Program-made: the position numbers and the translations under genes | Shown here: positions 45,594 to 57,065 of the stretch, piece by piece | Numbering within the stretch: the stretch's first letter is position 1 | Layout of the letters: every line of letters begins with the position of its first letter | Source of the DNA: Liopterus haemorrhoidalis | Lineage: Eukaryota > Arthropoda > Insecta > Coleoptera > Dytiscidae | Length of the DNA stretch: 64,000 nucleotides | Assembly (NCBI GenBank): GCA_963971575.1 | Contig: OZ020616.1 | Location: forward strand, 26,144,306-26,208,305 | Reading direction: 5' to 3' | The notes under the pieces: model-generated | What the model saw: only the letters and a program-made list of their open reading frames with translations | Told to the model about the DNA's origin: nothing | Databases searched by the model: none

Positions 45594-45617
45594 ATCTCTC
45601 TCTCTCTCTCTCTCTAG
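45594..45617. repeat. (CT)n microsatellite
   Basis: About twelve CT units in a row. Confidence 0.9.
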
Positions 45618-45639
45618 TATGTATGCAGTTGACTTATAC

Positions 45640-46815
45640 CTTCATTTGGTCGACCCAGGATTTGGGATATCTGCCTCGATCGATGCTTATTCACAATCCC
45701 TTGCATGATTTACCTTTCCATGCTGTCTCCTCTTCTGGATATATCTTCTTCTTCTTTGGGCACTATCAGTAAGGTTGACTTTTGGCCTCACTCACATAAG
45801 CCCTCCATCTCGATCTATTCATTGCCAAGTCTTGCCAAGAACCCTGTATACCTATGCTTGTCAAATCCTCTGTTAGCTGATATCTCCATCTCTTGCGAGG
45901 TCTTCCCACTGGTCGACGGGTATTCAATCTTCCTTCCCATTTCTTCCTAACCATTCTGTCCTCCATCATCCTCATAACGTGTCCTATCAACTGAAATCGC
46001 CTGCCTCGGAGTTCTTGGGTGATACTTGGCCTTGAGTACAGTTCTCGGATATCTTTGTTCTTGCGGATTCTCCATTCACCATTAATTTGAATGGGACCAA
46101 AGATTCTGCGTAATATTTTATTTTCGAAAACTATGAGGTGTAGTCGATCTCGCTTTGTTAAGGTCTATGTTTCGGAGCGATACATAAGTACGGGACGTAC
46201 TATAACTTGATATAACTTGATCTTGGTGCTCCTCGACAAGAGTTTCGTTTTGAAGAGGGGATCAAGTGCAAAATACGATGCATTAGCAGCCTTATTTCTA
46301 TCCGTAATTTCCTGCTGTATCATATTCACCTGATTTATCATGGTTCCCAGGTATTTGAAATTAGAAACTCTCTCAAAGGTGTTGTTATTAATTTTTAGGT
46401 CGGTCGTGTTCTCATAACTGCGTCAACTAATAATGAGATACTTGGTTTTTTCATTACTGATGATGAGTCCTACTTTACGAGCTTCAACATCAATAAGGTT
46501 AGTAAGGTATATTACGTCTTCAACCTTATTTGAAATAATATCCAGGTCATCTGCGTACCCTAAAATCTTGTGGTACCCATTGAGCTCTAGACCACGGTAG
46601 TTGGTATCTTGGGCATTTCGTAACACCATCTCCAGCACGAGATTGAACAGCAAAGGTGAGGTGGCATCTCCTTGTTTGACTCCAGTATGAATTTCAAATG
46701 CTGTGACAATAGGTTTCCTACTTTCACTCTGCTTATGGATCCCGACACACACACCATAGTCATCTTGATAAGTTTACTAGGGATGCCAAATTCGTCCATG
46801 ATGTCCCAGAGTTTT
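45640..46815 (-). pseudogene. LINE reverse transcriptase remnant, 3' part
   Basis: Minus-strand pieces in order: DEFGIPSKLIKMTMVCVSGS (46799), KQGDATSPLLFNLVLEMVLR and the catalytic-site-like GYADDLDIIS (46752-46423), then EARKVGLIISNEKTKYLIIS. A decayed stretch follows, then at 45990-45766 GHVMRMMEDRMVRKKWEGR and GRPRKRWRYQLTEDL. This C-terminal signature is common in RTE-type and related insect LINEs. At least three frame breaks occur; the endonuclease is missing. Confidence 0.82.
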
Positions 46816-46819
46816 TCTT

Positions 46820-47426
46820 CTGGATATATGATAACTTATAATAAAATATCGGAAAATATTTTAGTAAAATACTTTTAACAAAGTACTGTTGTAATAAAAA
46901 CGATTTATTTTCAATTATATTTACTTTATTTTAACATAAATTCACAGTTTTCATGATTTGAGTAGTTGGGCCAACTTCACTGAGACAGGGCTCGTATGTA
47001 ATAAATAGCCCCCATAAAGTGTCCAAATAAAATCTATTCCCACGATTTAATTACAATACAAATATTTTTCGCATCTATTTTTTCGTAATATATTTCATAA
47101 AATTTATTTATTTCTTGTCTTGGCCGTAAATGTGTTATTTAGGTATAATATATAAATAACTATATTATTTATTTAACACTTTCAGTTAACTATTAGAGGA
47201 ACATTTTCAATTTCCAAAAAGATTGAGTACCTACAAAACAGAAGAAAAAAAATGATATAAATTTGCTCAATATGCACTTCATCTGGAGGATATGATTTAG
47301 TGTGGAAAAGACAAAAATTATTGTTGTCCTAACTGTGTGTATAAATAAGTTGTAAATCAGTTAACGCTAATGAATCTACACGAGGCTTTTATTATTATTT
47401 ATTTTATTTTTATTTTTTCAAACGCT
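46820..47426. other. No recognised gene
   Basis: AT-rich sequence up to the target duplication GTGTCATCT at 47427-47435. Nothing identifiable. Confidence 0.5.
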
Positions 47427-47435
47427 GTGTCATCT

Positions 47436-49290
47436 GGCTCCGTGAAGTTAGCAGTCCACTGAAAGCACTAACGAAAATTCGTCGGCCATCCGTTAGTGCT
47501 TCGTTAGTGCCTGTTAGTGCTTCATAAAAAATCGTAGCCACCCTAACCGTTTTCGAAAAAAAAGCAATTCAAAATGGACTGCTAACTTCACGCTTCGTTG
47601 GAAGCACTAACGAAAATTCGTCGGCCATCCGTTAGTGCCTCGTTAGTGCCTGTTAGTGCTTCATTAAAATTTGTAGCCACCCTAACCATTTTTGAGATAT
47701 TGAGCATTCAAAAAAATAAGCGTGAAGTTAGCAGTCCACTGAAAGCACTAACGAAAATTCGTCGGCCATCCGTTAGTGCCTCGTTAGTGCCTGTTAGTGC
47801 TTCATTAAAATTTGTAGCCACCCTAACCGTTATTGAGAAATTGAGCTTTCAAAAAATCGACCGTGAAGTTAGCAGTCCACTGAAAGCACTAACGAAAATT
47901 CGTCGGCCATTCGTTAGTGCCTCGTTAGTGCCTGTTAGTGCTTCATTAAAATTTGTAGCCACCCTAACCGTTTTTGAGATATTGAGCAATCAAAAAATTA
48001 AGCGTGAAGTTAGCAGTCCACTGAAAGCACTAACGAAAATTCGTCGGCCATCCGTTAGTGCTTCGTTAGTGCCTGTAAGTGCTTCATTAAAATTTGTAGC
48101 CACCCTAACCGTTTTTGAGAAATTGAGCTTTCAAAAAATCGACCGTGAAGTTAGCAGTCCACTGAAAGCACTAACGAAAATTCGTCGGCCGTCCGTTAGT
48201 GCCTCGTTAGTGCCTGTTAGTGCTTCATTAAAATTTGTAACCACCCTAACCGTTTTTGAGATATTGAGCATTCAAAAAAATAAGCGTGAAGTTAGCAGTC
48301 CACTGAAAGCACTAACGAAAATTCGTCGGCCATCCGTTAGTGCTTCGTTAGTGCCTGTTAGTGCTTCATTAAAATTTGTAGCAACCCTAACCGTTTTTGA
48401 GAAATTGAGCATTCAAAAAATCGACCGTGAAGTTAGCAGTCCACTGAAAGCACTAACGAAAATTCGTCGGCCATCCGTTAATGCCTCGTTAGTGCCTGTT
48501 AGTGCTTCATTAAAATTTGTAGCCACCCTAACCGTTTTTGAGATATTGAGCATTCAAAGAAATAAGCGTGAAGTTAGCAGTCCACTGAAAGCACTAACGA
48601 AAATTCGTCGGCCATCCGTTAGTGCCTCGTTAGTGCCTGTTAGTGCTTCATTAAAATTTGAAGCCACCCTAACTGTTTTTGAGAAATTGAGCATTAAAAA
48701 AAATTCACGTGCAGTTTGCAGGTCATGAAAAGCACTAATGAAAATTCATCGGCCAACCATTAATGCCTCGGTAGTGCCTGTTTGTGCTTCATTAAAATCG
48801 AAATCCACCCTAATCGTTTTTGAGAAATTGAGCATTCAAAAAAATTAACGTGTAGTTTGCAGGTCATGAAAAGCACTAAAGAAAATTCATCGGCCAACCA
48901 TTAGTGACTCGGTAGTACCTGTTTGTGCTTCATTAAAATCGAAATCCACCCTAAACGTTTTAGAGAAATTGAGCATTCAAAAAAATTAACGTGTAGTTTG
49001 CAGGTCATGAAAAGCACAAATGAAAATTCATCAGCCAACCGTTAGTGCCTCGGTAGTGCCTGTGTATGCTTCATTAAAAATCGGAATCCACCCTAAGTGT
49101 TTTTGAGAAACTGAGCATTCAAAAAAATAAGCATTAAGTTAGCAGGACATAGAAAGCACTAACGAAAATTCGTCGGCCATCCGTTAGTGCCTCGTTAGTA
49201 CCTGTTAGTGCTTCCTTAAAATTGGAATCCACCCAAGCGTTTTTTAGAAATTGAGCATTCAAAAAAATAAGCGTGAAGTTAGATGGTGAT
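47436..49290 (+). repeat. 141-bp tandem array, left arm (~13 units)
   Basis: The unit runs from gtgaagttagcagtccactg through aaagcactaacgaaaattcg and ccgttagtgc(c/t)tcgttagt to gccaccctaaccgtttttga. Because 141 is a multiple of three, units stay open in one frame (a 376-codon repeat ORF at 47598-48728) without evidence of being a gene. The outer nine units are nearly identical. The inner four (48710-49270) are diverged and carry different spacers such as gtagtttgcaggtcatgaaa. Confidence 0.95.
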
Positions 49291-49338
49291 TGAAATACTA
49301 TATTTTTCTCTAGATGGGGGTAGATTTATCTAAGATAT

Positions 49339-49555
49339 ATTAATTTATTTATTTATTTATTTATTTTACATTGGCCTATTTCTGCAACGAGGCTAATCGC
49401 CGATGCCAGGGGGCGAACTCCTACACCTGGATGAGGGGTGAATGATTGTGAAATGAGAGTAATGTATACATTATTCTCGCCCGAATATCACCAACGGAGA
49501 ATCGAACTACCGACCGCACAATCCAGACTGTTTTCACCAGTCCAAACTGCACGAT
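49339..49555 (-). mobile_element. tRNA-derived SINE in the left arm (head deleted)
   Basis: Inverted copy of the SINE at 53291-53534. The A-rich tail ((aaat)n as attt at 49343-49367) and TSD remnant tctaagatat at 49329-49338 are present. The tRNA-like 5' head is missing after 'ccaaactgcacgat'. Confidence 0.8.
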
Positions 49556-50145
49556 ATTTTAAATCCCAAGATATTTGAGAATAATTTTTACTACAATTTT
49601 ACGCCTTCACAAATATTGTATTTTCAACCCTATCTAATTAATGTAGGGCGAGCTTGCAAATTAACTTCGATGACAGAATAAGCACCCAGAATTATCTGAT
49701 AAGTTGAAAAAGGTATGAAAACAACTAATTAATTATATCACAAGTAAAATTAGAACAAGTCAATGTAATCTGTGTAAAAAAGCGTCTAAATCGTCTAATG
49801 TAAATAAGCAATTTTTAATAAGTGTTGGACTAAATATGACTGACGATTTAAGTATGATAAATGATAAGCAAAATATCTAGTGTAATAAAACACAATATTG
49901 AAGGAAAGTTTCGATGTTAGTATATAATATAATCAATATAATAATATACAAATAACAAATCATCAAAACACAATTTAAAATTTACTTCAACTAAACAGAA
50001 CTTTTGAACCAGCAGTATTGTTAATCCCGGCAGCCCGCTCTACCACCTAACGATCAAACTGACTCATCAGATTAATTTATTTACTGTGATCTTCTTTCTG
50101 TGATTACTTCTGACCTATAAACGATAGGTACATGAGTCAAAGGGA

Positions 50146-50724
50146 GGGTCAAAAGAGGGGGGGTCACGAATATCAATGTATATCTATCTTTGTTATACTT
50201 ATATGCTACAGCATACGAACACAATAATTTTGGGTATAATAATTTTTAAATATATTTGTGACGAACAAACTAAACGAATATTATCATCGACTATCATCAA
50301 CTGCATTGCAAACTAAAATATATAGCACCAAAGACGCGTAGTATAATACCTTATCTATCTCAAATGTGTGCGGCTTGCTTTATATTTATTAAAAATATAA
50401 AATATAAAAAAATATAAATAAACTGCAACCACTTTATATTTACCTATTAAATCTTTGGCCATACTTACTTTCATTGACAGCAAAAACCCCTCTATTTTTC
50501 AATTCAATGGTCTACCTGCACTTTTCTCCTTCGACCGTTAGGTTTGTGTGCCGCGTCTTAAACGCAAGAAACAAAATACATAGTAAAAATAATTGGACAT
50601 CTTCTTCTTTATATATATATAAAAGAGGAAAATTGTCTGTTTGCTTGTTTGTTTGTTCGCTATACATTCCTAGGCCGTGTAACCGATTTAAACCAAATTT
50701 TGCACAGTTACTATTTAGAACCCT
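50146..50724. other. Loop of the palindrome, left part
   Basis: Unique AT-rich DNA with no gene. At 50610-50720 is the phrase 'ggaaaattgtctgtttgctt' followed by 'aaccgatttaaaccaaattt'. That phrase is typical of dispersed insect repeats and continues at 51655 beyond the inserted element. Confidence 0.5.
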
Positions 50725-50732
50725 GCGGAACT

Positions 50733-51646
50733 GATTCTAGGTTAATTTATCGAAAATCAATTTATCGAATACAAATTTATCGATAGCAAGTTTATCAAAA
50801 GCAAAGTTATCGAAAATCAATTTATCGAATGCTCAATTTATCGAATGCTCAATTTATCGAATGGCATGTTTATCGAAAATGCTTAGTAATATTATATTAT
50901 TACATAAAAACAAATTTTCTTATTAATATAAATTTTCGGTATAACTAGGGAATAGGTCATACCACTAGCGTCATACCATACATGATTTGTTCAATTTACG
51001 GTAATTCTAAACAGGTGGCATTATTATGTTAGTGTGAGTTTGTTTTGTCATTAAACTAGAAGATGGGTAGCTCGCTTCGCTCGACTTCTTCTAACCAAAC
51101 CCTTACTAACCTAACCTAACCTAAGATAGTGTTTTGTCATTAAACTAGAAGATGGGTAGCTCGCTTCGCTCGGCTTCTTCTAACCAAACCCTTACTAACC
51201 TAACCTAACCTAAGATAGTGCTTTGTCATTAAACTAAAAGATGAGAAGCTCGTTTCGCTCGGCTTCTTCTAACCAAACCCTTACTAACCTAACCTAAGAT
51301 AGTGTTTTGTCACTAAACTAGAAGATGGTAATCTCTCTTTGCTCGGCTTCTTCTAACCAAACCATTACTAACCTAACCTAAGATAGTGTTTTTATATGTC
51401 ACTTTATTTACCGTCACAATAATAAATTACAATGTAAACTAAAATTTCTTTCATTATTAATTCCTACCGAAATAATTCAACAATCAATTTTCGATAAACG
51501 TGCCATTCGATAAATTGAGCATTCGATAAACTAGCTTTCGATAAATTGATTTTTGATAAATTGATTTTCGATAAATTTGCTTTCGATAAATTGATTTTCA
51601 AAATTTGCTTTCGATAAATTGATTTTCGATAAACTCGCTGGTTCCC
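50733..51646. mobile_element. Foldback-like element, copy 2 (in the loop)
   Basis: 914 bp. Flanked by GCGGAACT at 50725-50732 and 51647-51654. The ends are tandem 'tttatcgaaaatcaa' units and their inverted counterparts 'gataaattgattttc'. The middle has four ~82-bp repeats (about 51050-51390) with gctcgcttcgctcg and aacctaacctaa. The interior matches copy 1 closely (catgatttgttcaat...aaacaggtggcatt, middle omitted) but the end repeats use TTATCG instead of TCATCG, so it is a subfamily. Confidence 0.88.
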
Positions 51647-51654
51647 GCGGAACT

Positions 51655-51999
51655 AATGGTGCAAAAATTAATCGGTTTTTAAATGATGTACATGTTTTTA
51701 GGGCCTACGGACGGAAAAAAGTCGGAAAATATCTTTGGTGCGGAACATTAAAATAGTTACGACGGCTAAACTGTAAGAGATATATCGAAAATATATATAT
51801 CGGACTTTTCAGGTTTAATATTACTACAAAAATCTCCGGGAGAGCATATATCGCAGGTCAATAGATAACTCACAATTATGATTTATAATTTTATTTTCGA
51901 CGAAAATTATAACGCTGTTTGCTGTGGAATATCATCGTTACCTTTAAAGATTTACAAAGAAAAAATACTTTAATGGCAAGGGCATTTACTAACGAATAA
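51655..51999. other. Loop of the palindrome, right part
   Basis: It continues the dispersed-repeat phrase interrupted by copy 2 (aactaatggtgcaaaaatta, then cctacggacggaaaaaagtc). No gene. Confidence 0.5.
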
Positions 52000-52187
52000 A
52001 AAGCCCTTTGACCCATGTACCTATCGTTTATAGGTCAGAAGTAATCACAGAAAGAAGATCATAGTAAATAAATTAATCTGATGAGTCAGTTTGATCGTTA
52101 GGTGGTAGAGCGGGGTGCCGGATTAACAATACTGCTGGTTCAAAAGTTCTGCTCTAGTTGAAGTAAATTTTAAATTGTGTTTTGATG

Positions 52188-52969
52188 GATTCACAGTAAG
52201 TTCATCGAAAATCAATTCATCGAAAATCAATTCATCGAAAATCAATTCATCGAAAATCAATTCATCGAAAATCAATTCATCGAATGATCAATTCATCGAA
52301 TCGTCAATTCATCGAAAAAAATATATTTTGTAAATATTTGAGAAGAATGCCGAGGGGATCGGAAAGCCAAAAAAAGCAGTGGTCAATAAAAGTTGACAGA
52401 CTACACTTATTAAATTACTATCATACTTGGTCTATTAATAATTTTTAAATTTCATTAAGCTAGATGATGGGTAGCTCGCTTCGCTCGGCTTCTTCTAACA
52501 AACCCTTACTAACCTAACCTAACCTAATTACCTTGTTTTTAGATGCATAGTACTTTATTTTCCCCCATATTAGCCCAATTAAAATGCGTATCATTGTGTA
52601 TGAATTCATAAAAATTATTTGCGTGCAATTGCCCATAACCTGTCTTATTAAACCTTAAAAACAAAACATTTATTTGTTTTATCATATAAGTTTTTTTATT
52701 ATATTTCTTTATTTATATTCAAATACTATGTCACTTTATTTAAATTTTTTTAAACCATATAAAAATTTTATGCAATTATTTCTTTGTCTGTCTACTTTTA
52801 TTGACCACTGTTTTTTTGACTTTCCGATCCCCTCGGCATTCCTCTCAAATATTTACAAAATATTTTTTTTTAGATGAATTGACGATTCGATGAATTGATC
52901 ATTCGATGAATTGATTTTAGATGAATTGATTTTCGATGAAATGATTTTCGATGAACTCGTCTGTTACTG
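52188..52969. mobile_element. Foldback-like element, copy 3 (in the right arm)
   Basis: 782 bp. Flanked by TTTTGATG at 52180-52187 and 52970-52977. The left arm of the giant palindrome (about 49962-49982, inverted) carries this site uninterrupted with one TTTTGATG, proving the boundaries. The ends are five or more aaaatcaattcatcg units. The body is a deleted version of copy 1 with a single gctcgcttcgctcg/aacctaacctaa unit (52447-52530). Confidence 0.94.
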
Positions 52970-53290
52970 TTTTGATGATTTGTTATTTGTATATTATTAT
53001 ATTGATTTTAAATACTAACATCGAAACTTTCCTTCAATATTGTGTTTTATTACACTCGATCTTTTGCTTATCATTTCTCATACCTAAATCGTCAGTGATA
53101 TAATTAATTAGTTGTTTTCATACCTTTTTCAACTTATCAGATAATTCTGGGTGCTTATTCTGTCATCGAAGTTAATTTGCAAGTTCGCCCTACATTAATT
53201 AGATAGGGTTGAAAAACAATGATATGTGTGAAGGCGTAAAATTGCAGTAAAAATTATTCTTAATTATCTTGGGATTTAACATATCTTAGA

Positions 53291-53534
53291 TTCAAACGGA
53301 GTGGTCGAGCGCATTAAGTCGTACAGTTTGGACTGGTGAAAACAGTCTGGATTATGCGATTGGTAGTTCGATTCTCCGTTGGTGATATTATTCGGGCGAG
53401 AATAATATGTATACATTACTCTCATTTCACAATCATTCACCCCTCATCCAGGTGTAGGAGTTCGCCCCTGGCATTGGCGATTAGCCTGGTTGCAGAAATA
53501 GGCCGATGTAAAATAAATAAATAAATAAATTAAT
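53291..53534 (+). mobile_element. tRNA-derived SINE in the right arm
   Basis: 244 bp. The head is a tRNA-like sequence with an A-box-like gtggtcgagcgca near 53302 and B-box-like tagttcgattctcc near 53364, with a long variable arm (Ser/Leu type). A body and an (AAAT)n tail follow. A 10-bp target duplication, atatcttaga, is at 53281-53290 and 53535-53544. Confidence 0.85.
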
Positions 53535-53589
53535 ATATCTTAGATAAATCTACCCCCATCTATAGAAAAATATAGTATTTCAATCACCA

Positions 53590-55297
53590 TCTAACTTCAC
53601 GCATATTTTTTTGAAAGCTCAATTTCTAAAAAACGGGTTGGGTGGATTCCAATTTTAATGAAGCACTAACAAGTACTAACGATGCACTAACGGATGGCCA
53701 ACGAATTTTCGTTAGTGCTTTCTATGTCCTGCTAACTTTATGCTTTTTTTTTTGAATGCTCAATTTCTCAAAAACTCTTAGGGTGGATTCCGATTTTAAT
53801 GAAGCACAAACAGGCACTACCAAGGCACTAACGGTTGGCCGATGAATTTTCATTAGTGCTTTTCCTGACCTGCAAACTACACTTTAATTTTTTTGAATGC
53901 TCAATTTCTCAAAAACGGTTAGGGTGGATTTCGATTTTAATGAAGCACAAACAGGCACTACCGATGCACTAACGGTTGGCCGATGAATTTTCATTAGTGC
54001 TTTTCATGACCTGCAAACTGCACGTTAATTTTTTTTTAATGCTCAATTTCTCAAAAACGGTTAGGGTGGATTCAAATTTTAATGAAGCACTAACAGGCAC
54101 TAACAAAGCACTAACGGACGGCCAACGAATTCTCGTTAGTGCTTTTCATGACCTGCTAACTTCACACTTATTTTTTTGAATGCTCAATTTCTCAAAAACG
54201 GTTAGGGTGGCTACAAATTTTAATGAAGCACTAACAGGCACTAACAAGGCACTAACGTATGGCCGACGAATTTTCGTTAGTGCTTTCAGTGGACTGCTAA
54301 CTTCACGCTTATTTTTTTGAATGCTCAATATCTCAAAAACGGTTAGGGTGGCTACAAATTTTAATGAAGCACTAACAGGCACTAACGAGGCACTAACGGA
54401 TGGCCGACGAATTTTCGTTAGTGCTTTCAGTGGACTGCTAACTTCACGCTTATTTTTTTGAAAGCTCAATTCCTCAAAAACGGTTAGGGTGGCTACAAAT
54501 TTTAATGAAGCACTAACAGGCACTAACGAGGCACTAACGGATGGCTGACGAATTATCGTTAGTGCTTTCAGTGGACTGCTAACTTCACGCTTATTTTTTT
54601 GAATGCTCAATATCTCAAAAACGGTTAGGGTGGCTACAAATTTTAATGAAGCACTAACAGGCACTAACGAGGCACTAACGGATGGCCGACGAATTTTCGT
54701 TAGTGCTTTCAGTGGACTGCTAACTTCACGGTCGATTTTTTGAAAGCTCAATTTCTCAAAAACGGTTAGGGTGGCTACAAATTTTAATGAAGCACTAACA
54801 GGCACTAACGAGGCACTAACGGATGGCCGACGAATTTTCGTTAGTGCTTTCAGTGGACTGCTAACTTCACGGTCGATTTTTTGAAAGCTCAATTTCTCAA
54901 AAACGGTTAGGGTGGCTACAAATTTTAATGAAGCACTAACAGACACTAACGAGGCACTAACGGATGGCCGACGAATTTTCGTTAGTGCTTTCAGTGGACT
55001 GCTAACTTCACGCTTATTTTTTTGAATGCTCAATATCTCAAAAACGGTTAGGGTGGCTACAAATTTTAATGAAGCACTAACAGGCACTAACGAGGCACTA
55101 ACGGATGGCTGACGAATTTTCGTTAGTGCTTCCAACGAAGCGTGAAGTTAGCAGTCCATTTTGAATTGCTTTTTTTTCGAAAACGTTTAGGGTGGCTACG
55201 ATTTTTTATGAAGCACTAACAGGCACTAACGAAGCACTAACGGATGGTCGACGAATTTTCGTTAGTGCTTCCAGTGGACTGCTAACTTCACGGAGCC
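53590..55297 (-). repeat. 141-bp tandem array, right arm (~12 units)
   Basis: Inverted counterpart of the left array, with the same outer-uniform and inner-diverged gradient and one unit fewer. The terminal unit (55140-55297) differs from the inner ones in the same way as the left terminal unit (cgaaaaaaaagcaattcaaa spacer). The arms are therefore homologous as ordered arrays, not just as repeat families. Confidence 0.95.
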
Positions 55298-55306
55298 GTG
55301 TCATCT

Positions 55307-56860
55307 ACATTAATAAAATCGATGCTATTATTTTTTTATTTTTTCGTCTTCATGTTTGGTTTCTACACGCTTCAAGCGATTATAAAACTATATCCGCAAA
55401 AAAATAAATTAGTGTGTGTCTGTCTGTCCGAGATTCACGCATAACCGGTTAGACATATTTTAACTATAATCAGTGGCGTATTCAGGACTCATGGTTAGGG
55501 GGGCACTTATGATGCTTATCTATAAGAACGGGAGCAAGGTGAGTTTTTGACCCGTCAAGCAAGGGTGGATCAAGCTTGGGGTCCCTGGCTGAAAATTTTG
55601 CCGTGGCCCTTGCATCAAGCTGATTTTTGTTAATTAGTAAAAAATACCATATTCTAGTCATATATACGTTGGTATGCGAATATAATAAACGAAATACGAT
55701 TTGATGCTAATATATTCCCTTAAAATCGGTTTGAATCAAATAGAAAAACCAGTTCAAACCTGTTTTACTACATAAGATTATTGGCTTAGTGCTTATAGCA
55801 CAAGCTAGTGCTTATTTATACGTAAACGAAATATTGTTGCCTACTGTATACTTCTGTTAGACTTCGTATATATGCAAATAATCGGAGAACAAACCTTACC
55901 ACTTCACTAGACGCATTAGTGTAAGGCTATCGCCAAATAGTACAGTCTGAAAATATTCATATTCAAAGGCTCAAAAAAAGCTAATGGTATACATACATTA
56001 ATCTCTACCTGCAAGATACTGTATAAAAGATGTTAAATAAAATTATATTGTGTTCCTCAAAATTTAATCCCTCTAACATATATACATTTTACTAAGTTAA
56101 TACATAAATTTAGTAAAATAAAATGCAAGTTATTACCAAAACAGCGGAATATACCTAAGACAAATATTAGTTTTAAATTTAGTATATTAGGGCAAACTGC
56201 TATATGATTATTTCTATTTAACAAAAGTTATAATAACTAAAATTTGACCTTTTAGAAAGTAAATAAAGCGCAAGGAATGTTTTTCTATAATCGCCCCTTT
56301 AATTTAGCATTGCGTGGTAAAAATATAAAATTGGTGTAAGTCAAAAAATAAATAAATCATGGAATTTCATGGTATTTATCAGAATGTTAACTGAAGAATG
56401 TTAAGTTAAACCGGTTAAAACCGGTATTAAATATTATCAATTTCGTTTTCGTTCTTAACAAAAAAAACAAAATATTTTTCAATATTATTTCCGTTCTTTA
56501 AAAAAAGGTCAATGAAGTTTGATATTTTTCTTCTTCTTTTTTAAAAATTTAGCCCTCGGCGAAAAAAGATCATACCTGAAATAAAAGATTCTTTTTATAA
56601 CTAACTCGGCAAAACATTTCGTAAAACACTACTTCAATGGTTTATTAGTTTTTTTAATTTACAGATTCGTTTAACACTTCATAGATCTCTTGTTATTAAC
56701 GTCATATTTTATTCTTAATTTTCGTTTTGTCTTTTAACATTTAATAGGTATTTAACAAGTTTAACAAGTATAAAATATACCTTTCTTTAGATGTAAATGC
56801 ACATGTAATAATAATAAATAATAATATTTATTTATTTATAGGCATACAAAATATACAAAA
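55307..56860. other. AT-rich DNA, hAT-like scrap, no gene
   Basis: A possible hAT tip, cagtggcgtattcaggactc, lies near 55471 with 'ggggggcac' following, but no matching second end was found. The remainder has no recognised sequence. Confidence 0.45.
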
Positions 56861-56867
56861 TACATAC

Positions 56868-57065
56868 CATGAGTTCAAAAAATAATTACATAAGGGTTGG
56901 CTATGGAAAAATAAAATAATGTCTACTGCAAGCTTTATATAACAATAAATAACTTATGACAAAAACAATAGTTATGACAGTTAGTTAATTCTAAAGCTTG
57001 TAAAACAGTAGACATTATTATATTTTCCATAGCCAACCCTTATGTAATTACTTTTTGAACTCATG
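56868..57065. repeat. Near-palindromic hairpin element (198 bp)
   Basis: Arms of about 68-73 bases: catgagttcaaaaaataatt... on the left and its complement ...ctttttgaactcatg on the right. Both contain ataagggttggctatgg or its complement. It is separated by ~55 bases of AT-rich loop. It may be a MITE or an inverted pair of LINE 3' ends, since 'ataatatttatttatttata' precedes it. Confidence 0.8.

Larger units (their letters stand above)
47436..55297. mobile_element. Giant Foldback-like palindromic transposon (7.86 kb)
   Basis: The ends are perfect inverted copies (GGCTCCGTGAAGTTAGCAGT at the left; its complement at the right). They are flanked by an identical 9-bp repeat, GTGTCATCT, at 47427-47435 and 55298-55306. 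The arms are 47436-50145 and 52000-55297. Each starts with 12-13 units of a 141-bp tandem repeat and continues with ~0.85 kb of unique arm sequence containing a SINE. The loop 50146-51999 is unique apart from a second Foldback-like element; another lies in the right arm. No transposase gene is seen. Long inverted arms built from tandem repeats with 9-bp duplications fit Drosophila FB-type elements; Mutator-like elements also make 9-bp duplications and cannot be excluded. Confidence 0.9.

Noticed and set aside
47598..48728. 376-codon repetitive ORF (and a 329-codon one at 54146-55135) that looks like a 47-residue repeat protein
   Set aside because: The DNA repeat is 141 bp, a multiple of three, so an open frame persists automatically. 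The arrays form transposon arms, and inner units break the frame.
51060..51390. aacctaacctaa blocks as telomeric (TTAGG)n repeats
   Set aside because: Only two or so units occur per block, always inside the same ~82-bp transposon repeat. There is no telomeric array.
47436..55297. CRISPR-like array
   Set aside because: Units are contiguous 141-bp tandem copies with no unique spacers, in a eukaryotic transposon context.
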